A DNA stretch of 64,000 nt from Nocardiopsis sp. FIRDI 009 (GTDB lineage: Bacteria > Actinomycetota > Actinomycetes > Streptosporangiales > Streptosporangiaceae): NCBI RefSeq assembly GCF_003386285.1, contig NZ_QPNC01000033.1:1-64000 (forward strand), in the 5' to 3' direction. The notes under the pieces are model-generated. The model did no database searches. It saw only the letters and a list, made by a program, of their open reading frames with translations, and was not told where the DNA came from. Of this stretch, positions 39,741-47,804 are shown one piece after another. Numbering within the stretch: position 1 is the first letter of the stretch; each line of letters opens with the position of its first letter. A program made the translations under genes and the position numbers.

Positions 39741-40748
39741 TCAGAGCCGGGCCACCTCCAGGGCCTCCCGCTCGATCCGTTCGGGGCTGACCCCCGCGTG
39801 CACCAACAGGTCGCGCTCGTCGGCGACGAAGTCCAGGTAGGCGTCCGGAACCCCCACGCGACGCACGGGGCACGGGTGCTCGGCGGACACCGCCTCGCAC
39901 ACCGCCGCGCCGAGGCCGCCCACGACCAGGTGGTCCTCGACCGTGACGATCCCGGCGGTCTCCCGAGCCGCGTCGACCAGGGCGCTCCTGTCGAGGGGCT
40001 TGACCGTGTGCATGTCGAGCACCCGCGCCGAGACCCCGCGTTCCGCCAGTGCCCGGGCCGCCTCGACCGCCATGTGGACCGGGTGGGGTCCGGTGGCGAC
40101 GATGGTCACGTCGCCGCCCTCGCGCAGCAGGCGTGCCCGGCCCAGCGTGAACTCGGCGGAGGCGTCCCCGATCACCGGAGTGGCCCCCCTGCCCAACCGG
40201 AGGAACAGTGGCCCCTCCAGTCCGGCCGTCGCGCGCACGGCTCGCTCCGTCTCCGCCGCGTCGCAGGGGACGACGACCGTCATGTTGGGCATGGTCCGCA
40301 CGATCGCGATGTCGTCCAGGGCGTGGTGCGTGGGACCGTAGTGGCCGGAGGAGGCGCCGCCGTGCGTCACCACCACGCGGACCGGGAGGTCGTTGCCCGC
40401 GATGTCGACCTTGAGCGCCTCACAGGCGCGCGTGGCCGCGAATCCGGACAGGGTGTTCGCGTAGGGCAGCAGGCCGCCGGCGGCCAGCCCGGCCGACACC
40501 CCCATGAGGTTCATCTCGGCGATGCCGACGTTGACGTACTGGTCGGGCAACCGTTCGGCGAACCCGTCCTCCAGTCCGCCCATGTCCGTGTCCAGGCAGA
40601 ACACCCGGGGGTCGGCCTCGGCCAGTTCGGTGAGCGTGCGCCGGTAGACCTCCCGGCTGGGCACCGAATAGCGCTCCACCCAGTCAGCGTCCACGGGATC
40701 GTCCACCCGGCTCGGGGCCGTCAGGACACCGTCGCCACCGTTCGTCAT
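39741..40748 (-). CDS. Transketolase, C-terminal subunit
   Basis: A 335-residue protein with the pyrimidine-binding and C-terminal domains of a split transketolase: the catalytic glutamate in YVNVGIAEMNLMGVSAGLA, the HGGASSGHYGPTHHALDD loop, and the C-terminal VLDMHTVKPLD. It works with the N-terminal subunit encoded immediately upstream (stop and start share TGATG). ATG 40748 has AGGAAGG about 10 nt before it. In AmCP pathways such a pair adds a two-carbon ketol unit to the carrier-bound glutamate semialdehyde; the same role is expected here. Confidence 0.93.
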   Translation of the reverse strand: MTNGGDGVLTAPSRVDDPVDADWVERYSVPSREVYRRTLTELAEADPRVFCLDTDMGGLEDGFAERLPDQYVNVGIAEMNLMGVSAGLAAGGLLPYANTLSGFAATRACEALKVDIAGNDLPVRVVVTHGGASSGHYGPTHHALDDIAIVRTMPNMTVVVPCDAAETERAVRATAGLEGPLFLRLGRGATPVIGDASAEFTLGRARLLREGGDVTIVATGPHPVHMAVEAARALAERGVSARVLDMHTVKPLDRSALVDAARETAGIVTVEDHLVVGGLGAAVCEAVSAEHPCPVRRVGVPDAYLDFVADERDLLVHAGVSPERIEREALEVARL

Positions 40749-41560
40749 CACACCGTCACCTTCCTGAGCCCGAACAGCGCCCGCTTGTGCAGTCGCCGCG
40801 TCAACTGCACGGAGTGGCTCTTCTTCTTGTCCTCGAACATGGGGACGCCCTTGCCCTTGACCGTCCGGGCCAGCAGGACCGTCGGGCGGCCCCGCTCCGC
40901 GGGAAGGGCGGTGAGGTGCTCGCGCAGCGCCTCCGGGTCGTGTCCGTCGACCTGGATGACCGACCATCCGAAGCTGCGCCACCGGTCGGCCAGGGGCTCC
41001 AGTCCGACGCACTCCTCGGTCGACCCGGTGATCTGGAGGCCGTTGCGGTCCACGATCGCGACGAGATTGGCCAGGCCCTGGTGGCCCGCGAACATGGCCG
41101 CCTCCCACACCGAACCCTCCTGGAGCTCCCCGTCGCCGAGGAGCGCGAAGGCCCGGGCCCGGCCGCCGGTGCGCCGTGCGGCCAGGGCCGCGCCCGCCGC
41201 CAGGGAGAGCCCGTGCCCCAGCGAACCGGTCGGGAACTCGACCCCGGGCAGCCGCCTGAGCGGATGGCCCGCCAGGCGGCTCCCGTAGGCGCCGTAGGTG
41301 GCCAGTTCCTCCTCCGGGAGGAAACCGAACTCGGCGAGCACCGCGTAGAGGGCGGCGCTGGCGTGCCCCTTACTGAGCACGAACCTGTCGCGGTCCGGCC
41401 ACTCGGGCTGTTCCGGGCGCACCCTGAGCACGTCCCGGTAGAGGACGGTGAGGATGTCGGCGCAGGACAGACTGCCTCCGATGTGCGCGCCGTTGGGGGT
41501 GGCCCCCATGTCCAGGACGCGCTCGCGCACCCGGTACGCCACGTCGTCGTGCGTGGTCAT
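40748..41560 (-). CDS. Transketolase, N-terminal subunit
   Basis: A 270-residue thiamine-diphosphate-binding subunit. The TPP motif is clear: FALLGDGELQEGSVWEAAMF ending with VAIVDRNGLQ, with substrate-channel motifs ATPNGAHIGGSLSCADIL, FVLSKGHASAALYA and SLGHGLSLAAG. AAGGAGG lies just before ATG 41560, which overlaps the stop of the aminotransferase gene (ATGA). With the C-terminal subunit it should form the heterodimeric ketol transferase acting after LysY. Housekeeping transketolases are single chains of about 700 residues, so this split form marks a dedicated pathway enzyme. Confidence 0.93.
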   Translation of the reverse strand: MTTHDDVAYRVRERVLDMGATPNGAHIGGSLSCADILTVLYRDVLRVRPEQPEWPDRDRFVLSKGHASAALYAVLAEFGFLPEEELATYGAYGSRLAGHPLRRLPGVEFPTGSLGHGLSLAAGAALAARRTGGRARAFALLGDGELQEGSVWEAAMFAGHQGLANLVAIVDRNGLQITGSTEECVGLEPLADRWRSFGWSVIQVDGHDPEALREHLTALPAERGRPTVLLARTVKGKGVPMFEDKKKSHSVQLTRRLHKRALFGLRKVTV

Positions 41561-42861
41561 GCCGCCTCCTTGAGGGCCGCCACCTTGTGCCACGGCGGCA
41601 GGTAGGGGGTGTTCCGGCCGACCTCGACCACGTCGTCCAGATGGGTCCAGACCTTCTCGAAGGCGTCCGCGCACAGGTCCAGGACCGGCCCGGAAGCGGG
41701 GTTGAGGTGCCAGCGCTGGAGCGTGAGCGTCTCCTCGATGACGCCGAGGCTCACGGGGAAGTCCTCGACGCGGTACCCGTAGGAGGCGAAGAGGGGCTGC
41801 CCGGGCAGGGGAACCACCTGGTAGGGCTGGACCGGCACCCCCTCGGCCCGCAGCGCCTGCCGCAGGGTCTCGCGGAACACGCCGGGGGCGACATCCGGGA
41901 AACCGGCGGCGACCGGGTCGAAGCGCAGCCGCAGGATGTGCCAGGCGTGTGTCCGGCCCTCCGGTACGCGCGGCACGGTCACCCCCGGCAGTTCCGCGAG
42001 CCGGGCGAGGAACCCGCGCACGACGCGGTCCCGGCGCTCGGAGTCGGCGTCGAGCCTGCGGAGCTGGCAGGACGTGAACGCCGCCTGCACCGCGCTGAGC
42101 TTCTCGTTGCCGGCCATGACGCGGGAGAGGTAGTCGCGCTCGGCGCCCGCGCGCAGGTCCTCACCGAACTGGCGGTGCAGGACCACACGCTCGTACAGGT
42201 CCTCGCGGTCCGTGGTGACCAGTCCGCCCTCGCCGCAGGTGGGCAGGTTCTTCACGACGTTGAGACTGGTCGCGTTGATGTCGCCCATCGACCCCGCCCG
42301 GCGGCCCTCGTGGCGGGCGCCCTGGGCCTGGGCCGCGTCCTCCAGCAGGTACAGGCCGTGCCGGTCGGCCAGGGCTCGCAGCGCGGTCATGTCGCAGGGC
42401 AGACCGTGGAGGTGTACCGCGATGATCGCCCTGGTGCGCGGGGTGACGGCGGCCTCCGCGGCCACCGGGTCGATCGTGTAGTCGACGGGGTCGACGTCGA
42501 CGAACACCGGCACGAGCCCGCGCTGCACGACGGGTACGGCGGTACCGACGAACGTCAGGGCCGGGACCAGGACCTCGGCCCCCCGTTCGATGTCGAGCGC
42601 GGCGAGGGAGAGTTCGAGCGCCGCCGTGCCGTTGGCGACCGCCGCGCAGTGCTCCGTGCCCACGTACCGGGCCCAGTCGGCCTCCAAGGCCGAGACCGCC
42701 CCCCGGCCGGCGTCGTTGGACGTGTACGGCCCGCGGGTGAGCACGTCGGCCACCGCGTCGCGTTCCTCGTCCGTGACCACCGGCCAGCCGATCCGTGCGC
42801 GTGTGGTCGCCGCCCGGCGGACCGTCTTCCTACCACCGAACATCGCTGGTCGGTCGGTCAT
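41557..42861 (-). CDS. DegT/DnrJ-family PLP aminotransferase
   Basis: A 434-residue aminotransferase of the DegT/DnrJ/EryC1/StrS family. It has the entry block GPYTSNDAGRGAVSALEADW, CAAVANGTAALELSLAAL, LLEDAAQAQGARHEGRRAGS and the PLP lysine in SLNVVKNLPTCGEGG. This family aminates ketones, mostly on sugars. Here it lies directly upstream of the transketolase pair, with ATGA overlap, so it is best placed to aminate the carrier-bound keto-diol to the diamino product (LysJ-type aminotransferases are absent from the window). ATG 42861 follows GGAGTGGGAC. Confidence 0.9.
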   Translation of the reverse strand: MTDRPAMFGGRKTVRRAATTRARIGWPVVTDEERDAVADVLTRGPYTSNDAGRGAVSALEADWARYVGTEHCAAVANGTAALELSLAALDIERGAEVLVPALTFVGTAVPVVQRGLVPVFVDVDPVDYTIDPVAAEAAVTPRTRAIIAVHLHGLPCDMTALRALADRHGLYLLEDAAQAQGARHEGRRAGSMGDINATSLNVVKNLPTCGEGGLVTTDREDLYERVVLHRQFGEDLRAGAERDYLSRVMAGNEKLSAVQAAFTSCQLRRLDADSERRDRVVRGFLARLAELPGVTVPRVPEGRTHAWHILRLRFDPVAAGFPDVAPGVFRETLRQALRAEGVPVQPYQVVPLPGQPLFASYGYRVEDFPVSLGVIEETLTLQRWHLNPASGPVLDLCADAFEKVWTHLDDVVEVGRNTPYLPPWHKVAALKEAA

Positions 42862-43190
42862 GTCCCACTCCATTCCGTACGTCGTGCCGAAGGGACCGGT
42901 TCCAGCGAGAGCACCTTCATGTCCGGGCGCTCGGGAAGGCGCAGACCGACGAGGTTGGAGCGCCGGGGGACCGCGATCCTCGCGGGGCCGGTCCCGGCCG
43001 CCCCGACGTGCAGGTACTCGGGTTCGGCGGCGTCCTCGTAGTACAGCCAGACGGTCTCGGTGCCGGGCGCGTCCGTGTCCAGCTCCACCCGAAGCCAGTC
43101 GTAGTCCCCCCGGGGCAGTTCGACGTAGCGGCCGTCGCACGGCAGGGGCGCGGCCGAACGGTCGGAACCGGTGTCGTGGCGGGTGCTCAC
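42858..43190 (-). CDS. Beta-rich protein of unknown function, short form
   Basis: A 110-residue protein made almost only of strand-like blocks (GRYVELPRGDYDWLRVELDT, ETVWLYYEDAAEPEYLHVG, NLVGLRLPERPDMKVLSLEP). It is related to the C-terminal half of the 194-residue protein at 38240-38824. GTG 43190 follows GGGAGG and overlaps the LysX stop (GTGA); its own stop overlaps the aminotransferase start (ATGA). Being translated between LysX and the aminotransferase suggests it belongs to the AmCP chemistry, perhaps as a binding or assembly factor. Function unknown. Confidence 0.75.
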   Translation of the reverse strand: MSTRHDTGSDRSAAPLPCDGRYVELPRGDYDWLRVELDTDAPGTETVWLYYEDAAEPEYLHVGAAGTGPARIAVPRRSNLVGLRLPERPDMKVLSLEPVPSARRTEWSGT

Positions 43191-44065
43191 GGGACCTCCC
43201 ACAGGTCCAGGCTCTCCAGGACGTAGTCGACGTAGGCGCCGACGAGGTCGCTGCCGAGAACCTCGACGGCGCCGTGGAACTCCGGCGTGTGGTTGACCTC
43301 GTTGACGAACATCCGGCCGTCCCGGTGCTCGATCACGTCCACTCCGAGCACGCCCTCGCCGACGGCCGACGCGGTCTCGCGCAGCAGCTTCACCAGGTCG
43401 TCGGTGAGCGGGCACCGCTCCGCCCGCCCTCCCCGCGCGGTGTTGGTCCGCCAGTGGTCGTGCACCTTGTAGATGGCCCCGACCACCTCGCCGCCGAACA
43501 CGTACGCCTTGATGTCGCGGCCCGGCTTGTCCACGTACTGCTGGACGAAGGTGATCTGGTGCTGGGGTCCGTTGAAGGCCGCGCGGTGTTCGAGGACCGC
43601 CTCGGCCTGTTCGTGGTCGTGCACCCGTGCGGCCAACCGCCCCCAGGAACCGGTCAGCGGCTTGACCACGGCGGGGTAGCCGAAGTCGTCGAGCGCCTCC
43701 AACGCGGCGTCGGGGACCAGGCCGACCAGTGCCGGGATCGTGGGCAGGCCGCCGCGTCGCAGGGCGAGGGTGGTGAGGAGCTTGTCCCCGCACAGGTCGA
43801 TGACGCTGGAGCTGTTCACGACCGGGACCCCGGCGTGCTCGAACATGCGGCTCGCGTAGGAGTTGCGCGTGTGCGAGATCTCCCGGCTGAGGACACCTCG
43901 GTAAGGGGTGGTGAGCGGTTCGCCCGTTTCCAGGCGGAAGGTCAGCGAACGGGTGTCCACCTGCTCGAAGTCGATGTCCCGCCTGCGCAGTTCCTTGAAC
44001 AGCAGGCGTTCCTCCAGACGGACCCGCGATGTGAGCACCGCCAGGGGTCGTCGATCTGCGCTCAT
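43187..44065 (-). CDS. lysX: LysX-type ATP-grasp ligase (loads LysW)
   Basis: A 292-residue RimK/LysX-family ATP-grasp enzyme, which joins the amino group of an acidic amino acid to the C-terminal glutamate of LysW. Visible: the VNSSSVIDLCGDKLLTTLAL entry to the ATP-grasp fold, PAVVKPLTGSWGRLAARV, QQYVDKPGRDIKAYVFGGEV and the metal site GVLGVDVIEHRDG with VNEVNHTPEF, the LysX signature. ATG 44065 overlaps the LysK stop (ATGA). Whether glutamate or aminoadipate is loaded cannot be read safely; with transketolase genes present, glutamate is more likely. Confidence 0.93.
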   Translation of the reverse strand: MSADRRPLAVLTSRVRLEERLLFKELRRRDIDFEQVDTRSLTFRLETGEPLTTPYRGVLSREISHTRNSYASRMFEHAGVPVVNSSSVIDLCGDKLLTTLALRRGGLPTIPALVGLVPDAALEALDDFGYPAVVKPLTGSWGRLAARVHDHEQAEAVLEHRAAFNGPQHQITFVQQYVDKPGRDIKAYVFGGEVVGAIYKVHDHWRTNTARGGRAERCPLTDDLVKLLRETASAVGEGVLGVDVIEHRDGRMFVNEVNHTPEFHGAVEVLGSDLVGAYVDYVLESLDLWEVP

Positions 44066-45162
44066 ACGGTACGGCCTCCGATTCCGATGGGTACGTCGCC
44101 GGCCGCGGCGACAGGGGGCTCCATCGACTCCGCCAGCCCGAGCAGGGCGCCGGTGAGGATGTCGATGGAGGCGAGGTACTCGGTGAGGTCCACGCGCTCG
44201 TCGGCGGTGTGGCAGAGCCTGGAGTCGCCGGGACCGTAGGCGGCGGTGGGGACCGGCCAGTGCGCGCCCACGACGTTCCAGTCCGAGGTGCCCAGCTTGA
44301 GCTTGGCCGCGGGTGTGCCGCCCCGCTCACGGATCCGCGCGCTGAGAGCCCTGACGACGGGGTTGCTCCGGGAGGCGCGGACCGCGGGTACGTACTCCAG
44401 GACCTCGATACCGGCGCCCCCCGCCAGTCCTTCGAGCAGGGCGGCGAAGGCGTCGGCGTCGAAGTTCGACGGCACCCGGCAGGAGACCTCGGCGGTGGCG
44501 GACTCCAGATCGCCGTCCATGCGGACGAGCGAGGGCAGCGTGCGGTCGAAGAGAGGGGCGCTCCGCCCCGTGTCGGCGCGGCGCCGGAGCGCCTCCCAGA
44601 ACTCGGACGCCGCTTCCGCCGCGGTCTGCTGGTCGGAGCTGGTGTGCGCGGCGGGGCGGGTGAACCGGGCCCGGAAGCGAAACACGCCCTTGTAGCCGAT
44701 GCCCACCGCGTGCGCACCGCTGGGCTCACCGATGATCAGGGCCTCGGGACTGGATCGCTCGAGCAGGTGACGGGCTCCCGGGGAGTCCGCCTCCTCCCCC
44801 ACCGCGCCGATGACGGTCACCCGGGCGGCCGCCCCGGTCCGGGCGAAGCGCTCGGCGGCGCAGACCATGGCGGCCAGCGGCCCCTTGGCGTCGACGGTGC
44901 CCCGGCCGTGGAGTACGTCCCCGTCCCGTCGGACCGGAACCTCCCCCGGCACGGTGTCGACGTGCCCGAGGAGGACGATCTCTCCGCCCTCGCTCGGCCC
45001 GACCGAGCCGTGGACGTTGCCCGCCTCGTCGACGTGGACCCGGAATCCCCGGTCGGCCATGTGCGCTGCGAGACGGGCGACGATCGCGTGTTCGTCCCCC
45101 GACACGGAGGGGGTCTCCACCAGGGAGAGAAGCAGGTCCACCTCGGGACCGACCGCAACCAT
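44062..45162 (-). CDS. lysK: LysK-type M20 hydrolase (releases product from LysW)
   Basis: A 366-residue M20 metallohydrolase. Metal and catalytic residues: LLGHVDTVPGE, GRGTVDAKGPLA, GAVGEEADSPGA, IIGEPSG and CHTADERV. The block KLGTSDWNVVGAHW with AAYGPGDSRL is typical of LysK/ArgE-type enzymes that cut the isopeptide bond between LysW and the finished amino acid. ATG 45162 overlaps the stop of the dioxygenase gene (TGATG) and its own stop overlaps LysX (ATGA). It completes the AmCP cycle by releasing the free amino acid for the NRPS. Confidence 0.92.
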   Translation of the reverse strand: MVAVGPEVDLLLSLVETPSVSGDEHAIVARLAAHMADRGFRVHVDEAGNVHGSVGPSEGGEIVLLGHVDTVPGEVPVRRDGDVLHGRGTVDAKGPLAAMVCAAERFARTGAAARVTVIGAVGEEADSPGARHLLERSSPEALIIGEPSGAHAVGIGYKGVFRFRARFTRPAAHTSSDQQTAAEAASEFWEALRRRADTGRSAPLFDRTLPSLVRMDGDLESATAEVSCRVPSNFDADAFAALLEGLAGGAGIEVLEYVPAVRASRSNPVVRALSARIRERGGTPAAKLKLGTSDWNVVGAHWPVPTAAYGPGDSRLCHTADERVDLTEYLASIDILTGALLGLAESMEPPVAAAGDVPIGIGGRTV

Positions 45163-45911
45163 CAGGAGGCCTCCGTGTCCGCGGGGTTGAGGTCGACGAG
45201 CAGCATGTCCCGGACGCCTTCGGTGTCACCGACGGCACGCGTCGGGGACACCTCGTGGGTCACCCGTCCGTCGTCGACGAACATGGCCTCCAGGACGTCG
45301 GTCATGGTGAGGCTGACCGGCCCGCCCCGCTCCGGGTGGACCGTGGAGAGGCCGCCGAAGCAGCCCTCACGGCGCAGCATGTGCATGCCGACGTACATGT
45401 GGCCGTCGCGGTGTCGCCCCTCCGGGGTGGGGTTGCCCTCGGCTCCGGGACGGGCCACGACCCGCACCAGGTGCAGGCCGACCTCCCAGTCGGTGACACC
45501 GGACAGGGCGGTGGCCAGCAGGGCGTCCCAGCCGACCAGAGCGCGCATACCGGTGTGCAGCAGCACCTCCTCCGAGATCGGGGCGAAGCTGCGGTCCTTG
45601 CCCGCCCAGAGCGGGATGACGTCCTGGCGGAACGCGACGTGCGGCAGCGCCTCGAAGGCGGGCTCGCCGTCCACCACGCGCACCCGGAGCCGTCCGTACC
45701 GGCGCTGGCGGTAGGTCCCGCCGTCGGCCAGTTCGCGGTCCAGGGGCAGGTCGTCCCAGGCCGAGCGGAAGTCGTCACCGTCGGCCGCGCTCTGGTGCTC
45801 CAGGACGTCGGCTCGTCCGACGTGGACGAACCCGTCCTCCCGGACACGCTCGATGCTCCTGTCCATCGCGGGTCTCGGTTCGCGGCGTGTCGATACGTCG
45901 GTGACCGTCAT
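45162..45911 (-). CDS. 2-oxoglutarate/Fe(II) amino acid dioxygenase
   Basis: A 249-residue member of the 2OG-Fe_Oxy_2 type (isoleucine dioxygenase-like). The iron site HxD is in PTPEGRHRDGHMYVGMHMLR and the distal His is probably in DDGRVTHEVSPTRAVG; the arginine for 2-oxoglutarate lies shortly after. Such enzymes hydroxylate free amino acids. It is translationally coupled to LysK, so it may hydroxylate the AmCP product or another NRPS building block. TAGGGGG at 45929 upstream resembles one half of the cluster palindrome. Confidence 0.85.
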   Translation of the reverse strand: MTVTDVSTRREPRPAMDRSIERVREDGFVHVGRADVLEHQSAADGDDFRSAWDDLPLDRELADGGTYRQRRYGRLRVRVVDGEPAFEALPHVAFRQDVIPLWAGKDRSFAPISEEVLLHTGMRALVGWDALLATALSGVTDWEVGLHLVRVVARPGAEGNPTPEGRHRDGHMYVGMHMLRREGCFGGLSTVHPERGGPVSLTMTDVLEAMFVDDGRVTHEVSPTRAVGDTEGVRDMLLVDLNPADTEAS

Positions 45912-46051
45912 GTACGTCTCCTCGGAGGTAGGGGGATCCGCGTCTCACGGGCGGGACGGGGAGCCGGACGCCTCCCGCTCCGCCGGAGCCTCTGACAGGT
46001 TCACGGTGGCACGGCGAGGATCGACGGTCCTGTCGGTTATTACCCTGACGA

Positions 46052-46831
46052 TCACGTGACGGCGCCGGACGCCAAGGCCGAGCGGAGGTCGTCGGCCAGC
46101 CAGCGGACGACCTCGCCGACCCGCCCCTGGAAATAGAAGTGACCGCCCTCGAACAGGTGCGGTCGCGGTGCGTGCGCGAACTCCCGGTGCCGCCAGGAGT
46201 CGAGGTCTCCGGGGGTGGCGACCGTGTCTCGGGTTCCGCCGAACAGGGACACGGGCACGCCCCGCGGCCAGGCGCCCGCCCCGGGCGCCCACCGGTCGAC
46301 CAGGCGGTAGTCGGCGCGGATCACCGGCTCGAACAGCGCCCAGAGCTCGGTGTCCTCGATGAGTTCGGCGGGCAGTCCGCCGAGGGAGGCCACGCTGCGG
46401 CGCAGCTCCGGGGTGGGCAGGAGGTGGGTCCCGGCGCCGTCCGCGTGCCTACGGGGGCACCAGCCGGACAGGCCCACCCAGGAGGGCGGGGCTCCGCCCC
46501 GGCGGCCGAGGCCGCGCACGAGCTCATACACCACGAGCGCGCCCATGCTGTGGCCGAAGAAGGCCACGGGGCGATCGGTCAGCGGTTCGATCCCCGACCA
46601 CAGGTAGTCGACGAGTTCCCCCGCGTCCGACGGGATCGGCTGCCCCGTGAGCCTGCCCCGTCCGGGGGCGTCGAGCAGGCACACCTCCCACTCCGGGGGG
46701 AGGTGGGGCAGCCACGGACGGTAGACGACGTGTGAGCCGCCGGCGTGGTGCATCAGGAACAGCCGCAGTTCCGGGTCGGGCACCGGCCGCGGCACGAACA
46801 CCGGTCCGGGTGCCACCGCGGGAGTGGTCAT
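46052..46831 (-). CDS. Type II thioesterase
   Basis: A 259-residue alpha/beta-hydrolase of the external editing thioesterase family. It has FLMHHAGGSHVVYRPW, the nucleophile serine in VAFFGHSMGALVVYEL, the aspartate near LFGGTRDTVA and the histidine in LFEGGHFYFQGR. Such proteins clear mis-primed or stalled carrier domains. ATG 46831. It is preceded by a hairpin that separates it from the hydroxylase gene, so it may have its own promoter. It differs from the discrete thioesterase at 51864, which is better suited to final release. Confidence 0.92.
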   Translation of the reverse strand: MTTPAVAPGPVFVPRPVPDPELRLFLMHHAGGSHVVYRPWLPHLPPEWEVCLLDAPGRGRLTGQPIPSDAGELVDYLWSGIEPLTDRPVAFFGHSMGALVVYELVRGLGRRGGAPPSWVGLSGWCPRRHADGAGTHLLPTPELRRSVASLGGLPAELIEDTELWALFEPVIRADYRLVDRWAPGAGAWPRGVPVSLFGGTRDTVATPGDLDSWRHREFAHAPRPHLFEGGHFYFQGRVGEVVRWLADDLRSALASGAVT

Positions 46832-46913
46832 CTGAGGTCCTCTCTGAGCCGGGAACCGCGCCGTCGGGCCGGGCTCCGGCCCGTCGAGGGCGCGGACGGG
46901 GGCTGGTCACGCG

Positions 46914-46954
46914 TGGCGCCGGTGCCGGACGGGACGGTGCCGTCACCGGCGCCA
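46914..46954. terminator. Hairpin downstream of the aromatic hydroxylase gene
   Basis: TGGCGCCGGTG (46914-46924) pairs with CACCGGCGCCA (46944-46954), with a weaker inner stem. It lies 19 bp after the end of the minus-strand hydroxylase gene. Confidence 0.55.
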
Positions 46955-46972
46955 CCGCACGGGGGGGCGGAG

Positions 46973-47773
46973 TCAGGCGAGGGTGTCCAGGAAGCGTCGG
47001 ACCTCGGTGTCGAGCTGCCCGAAGGAATCGGCGGCGAAGAGCACCGGCTGGTGGTCCGAGATGTCGTACGGCTGGTCGAGCATGTCCTGAACGGAGAAGT
47101 CCCGCAGCGGCGTGGTGGCCAGGCCCTCCAACTCGCCGACCGAGGAAAGCAGGGCCGCCCCGTAGGCGCGGGGCCCGCCCCCCTCCCGGAACACCCCGAC
47201 CTCCATGGTGAACCAGAAGACCTTGCTCAGGGCGTCCAGGTCCGCCTCGGAACGCACCCGCCCGGCCGTGCGGCCGAAGCAGCGGTAGAGCTCGGCGAAA
47301 CCGGGGTCGGCCAGCATGACGGCGTGGCCGACCAGTTCGTGGATCAGGTCCGGTTCGGGCGTGTAGTAGGGGGTGTGGACGGGACGCAGGTACTGGGTGC
47401 TGTGGAACCGGTCGTCGGCGAAGGCCTCGTAGAACTGGCGGGCGGGGACCAGGTCCCCGGCCGGAAGCAGCCCGAAGCCGGTCACCTCGGTCAGTTCCTC
47501 GGACAGGTCGGGCAGAGCGGGCACGCGGTCCAGCCCCAGGTCGAGCCGCTGGGCGGCGTCCAGGTAACGGGAGCAGGCGGTGTCCCGGTGCACGCTCCTG
47601 AGCGTGCCCACGACCTTCGACCAGAGGGCGTCCTCCTCCGGGGTGTAGGCGATGCGGGGCAGCGGGTCACCGGGTGTGTGCCCGGCGACCAGCCGCTGGA
47701 TCTCCTCCTTGCGGCGTCGGAACCGGGCCTGGGCCAGTTCCTCGGAGGACGGAGCGTCGAGCGAGACGGACAT
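46973..47773 (-). CDS. Pterin-dependent aromatic amino acid hydroxylase
   Basis: A 266-residue catalytic-domain-only member of the phenylalanine/tyrosine hydroxylase family. The iron ligands are in PDLIHELVGHAVMLADPGF (two His) and FWFTMEVGVFREGG (Glu); VTGFGLLPAGDLVPARQFYE precedes them. It lacks a regulatory ACT domain, as usual in bacteria. Within a peptide cluster it is likely to make a modified aromatic building block such as para- or meta-tyrosine from phenylalanine; which position cannot be read from the sequence. ATG 47773; the sulfotransferase gene is 31 bp upstream, same strand. Confidence 0.9.
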   Translation of the reverse strand: MSVSLDAPSSEELAQARFRRRKEEIQRLVAGHTPGDPLPRIAYTPEEDALWSKVVGTLRSVHRDTACSRYLDAAQRLDLGLDRVPALPDLSEELTEVTGFGLLPAGDLVPARQFYEAFADDRFHSTQYLRPVHTPYYTPEPDLIHELVGHAVMLADPGFAELYRCFGRTAGRVRSEADLDALSKVFWFTMEVGVFREGGGPRAYGAALLSSVGELEGLATTPLRDFSVQDMLDQPYDISDHQPVLFAADSFGQLDTEVRRFLDTLA

Positions 47774-47804
47774 GGGTACCTTTCCTCGGTGGGTTCTCGG
47801 CGGT

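Noticed and set aside
45945..46055. 36-codon frame overlapping the type II thioesterase stop (GTGA)
   Set aside because: Position is suggestive of coupling, but there is no ribosome site of its own, no signal or motif, and the composition is ordinary; more likely leader DNA of the dioxygenase gene.
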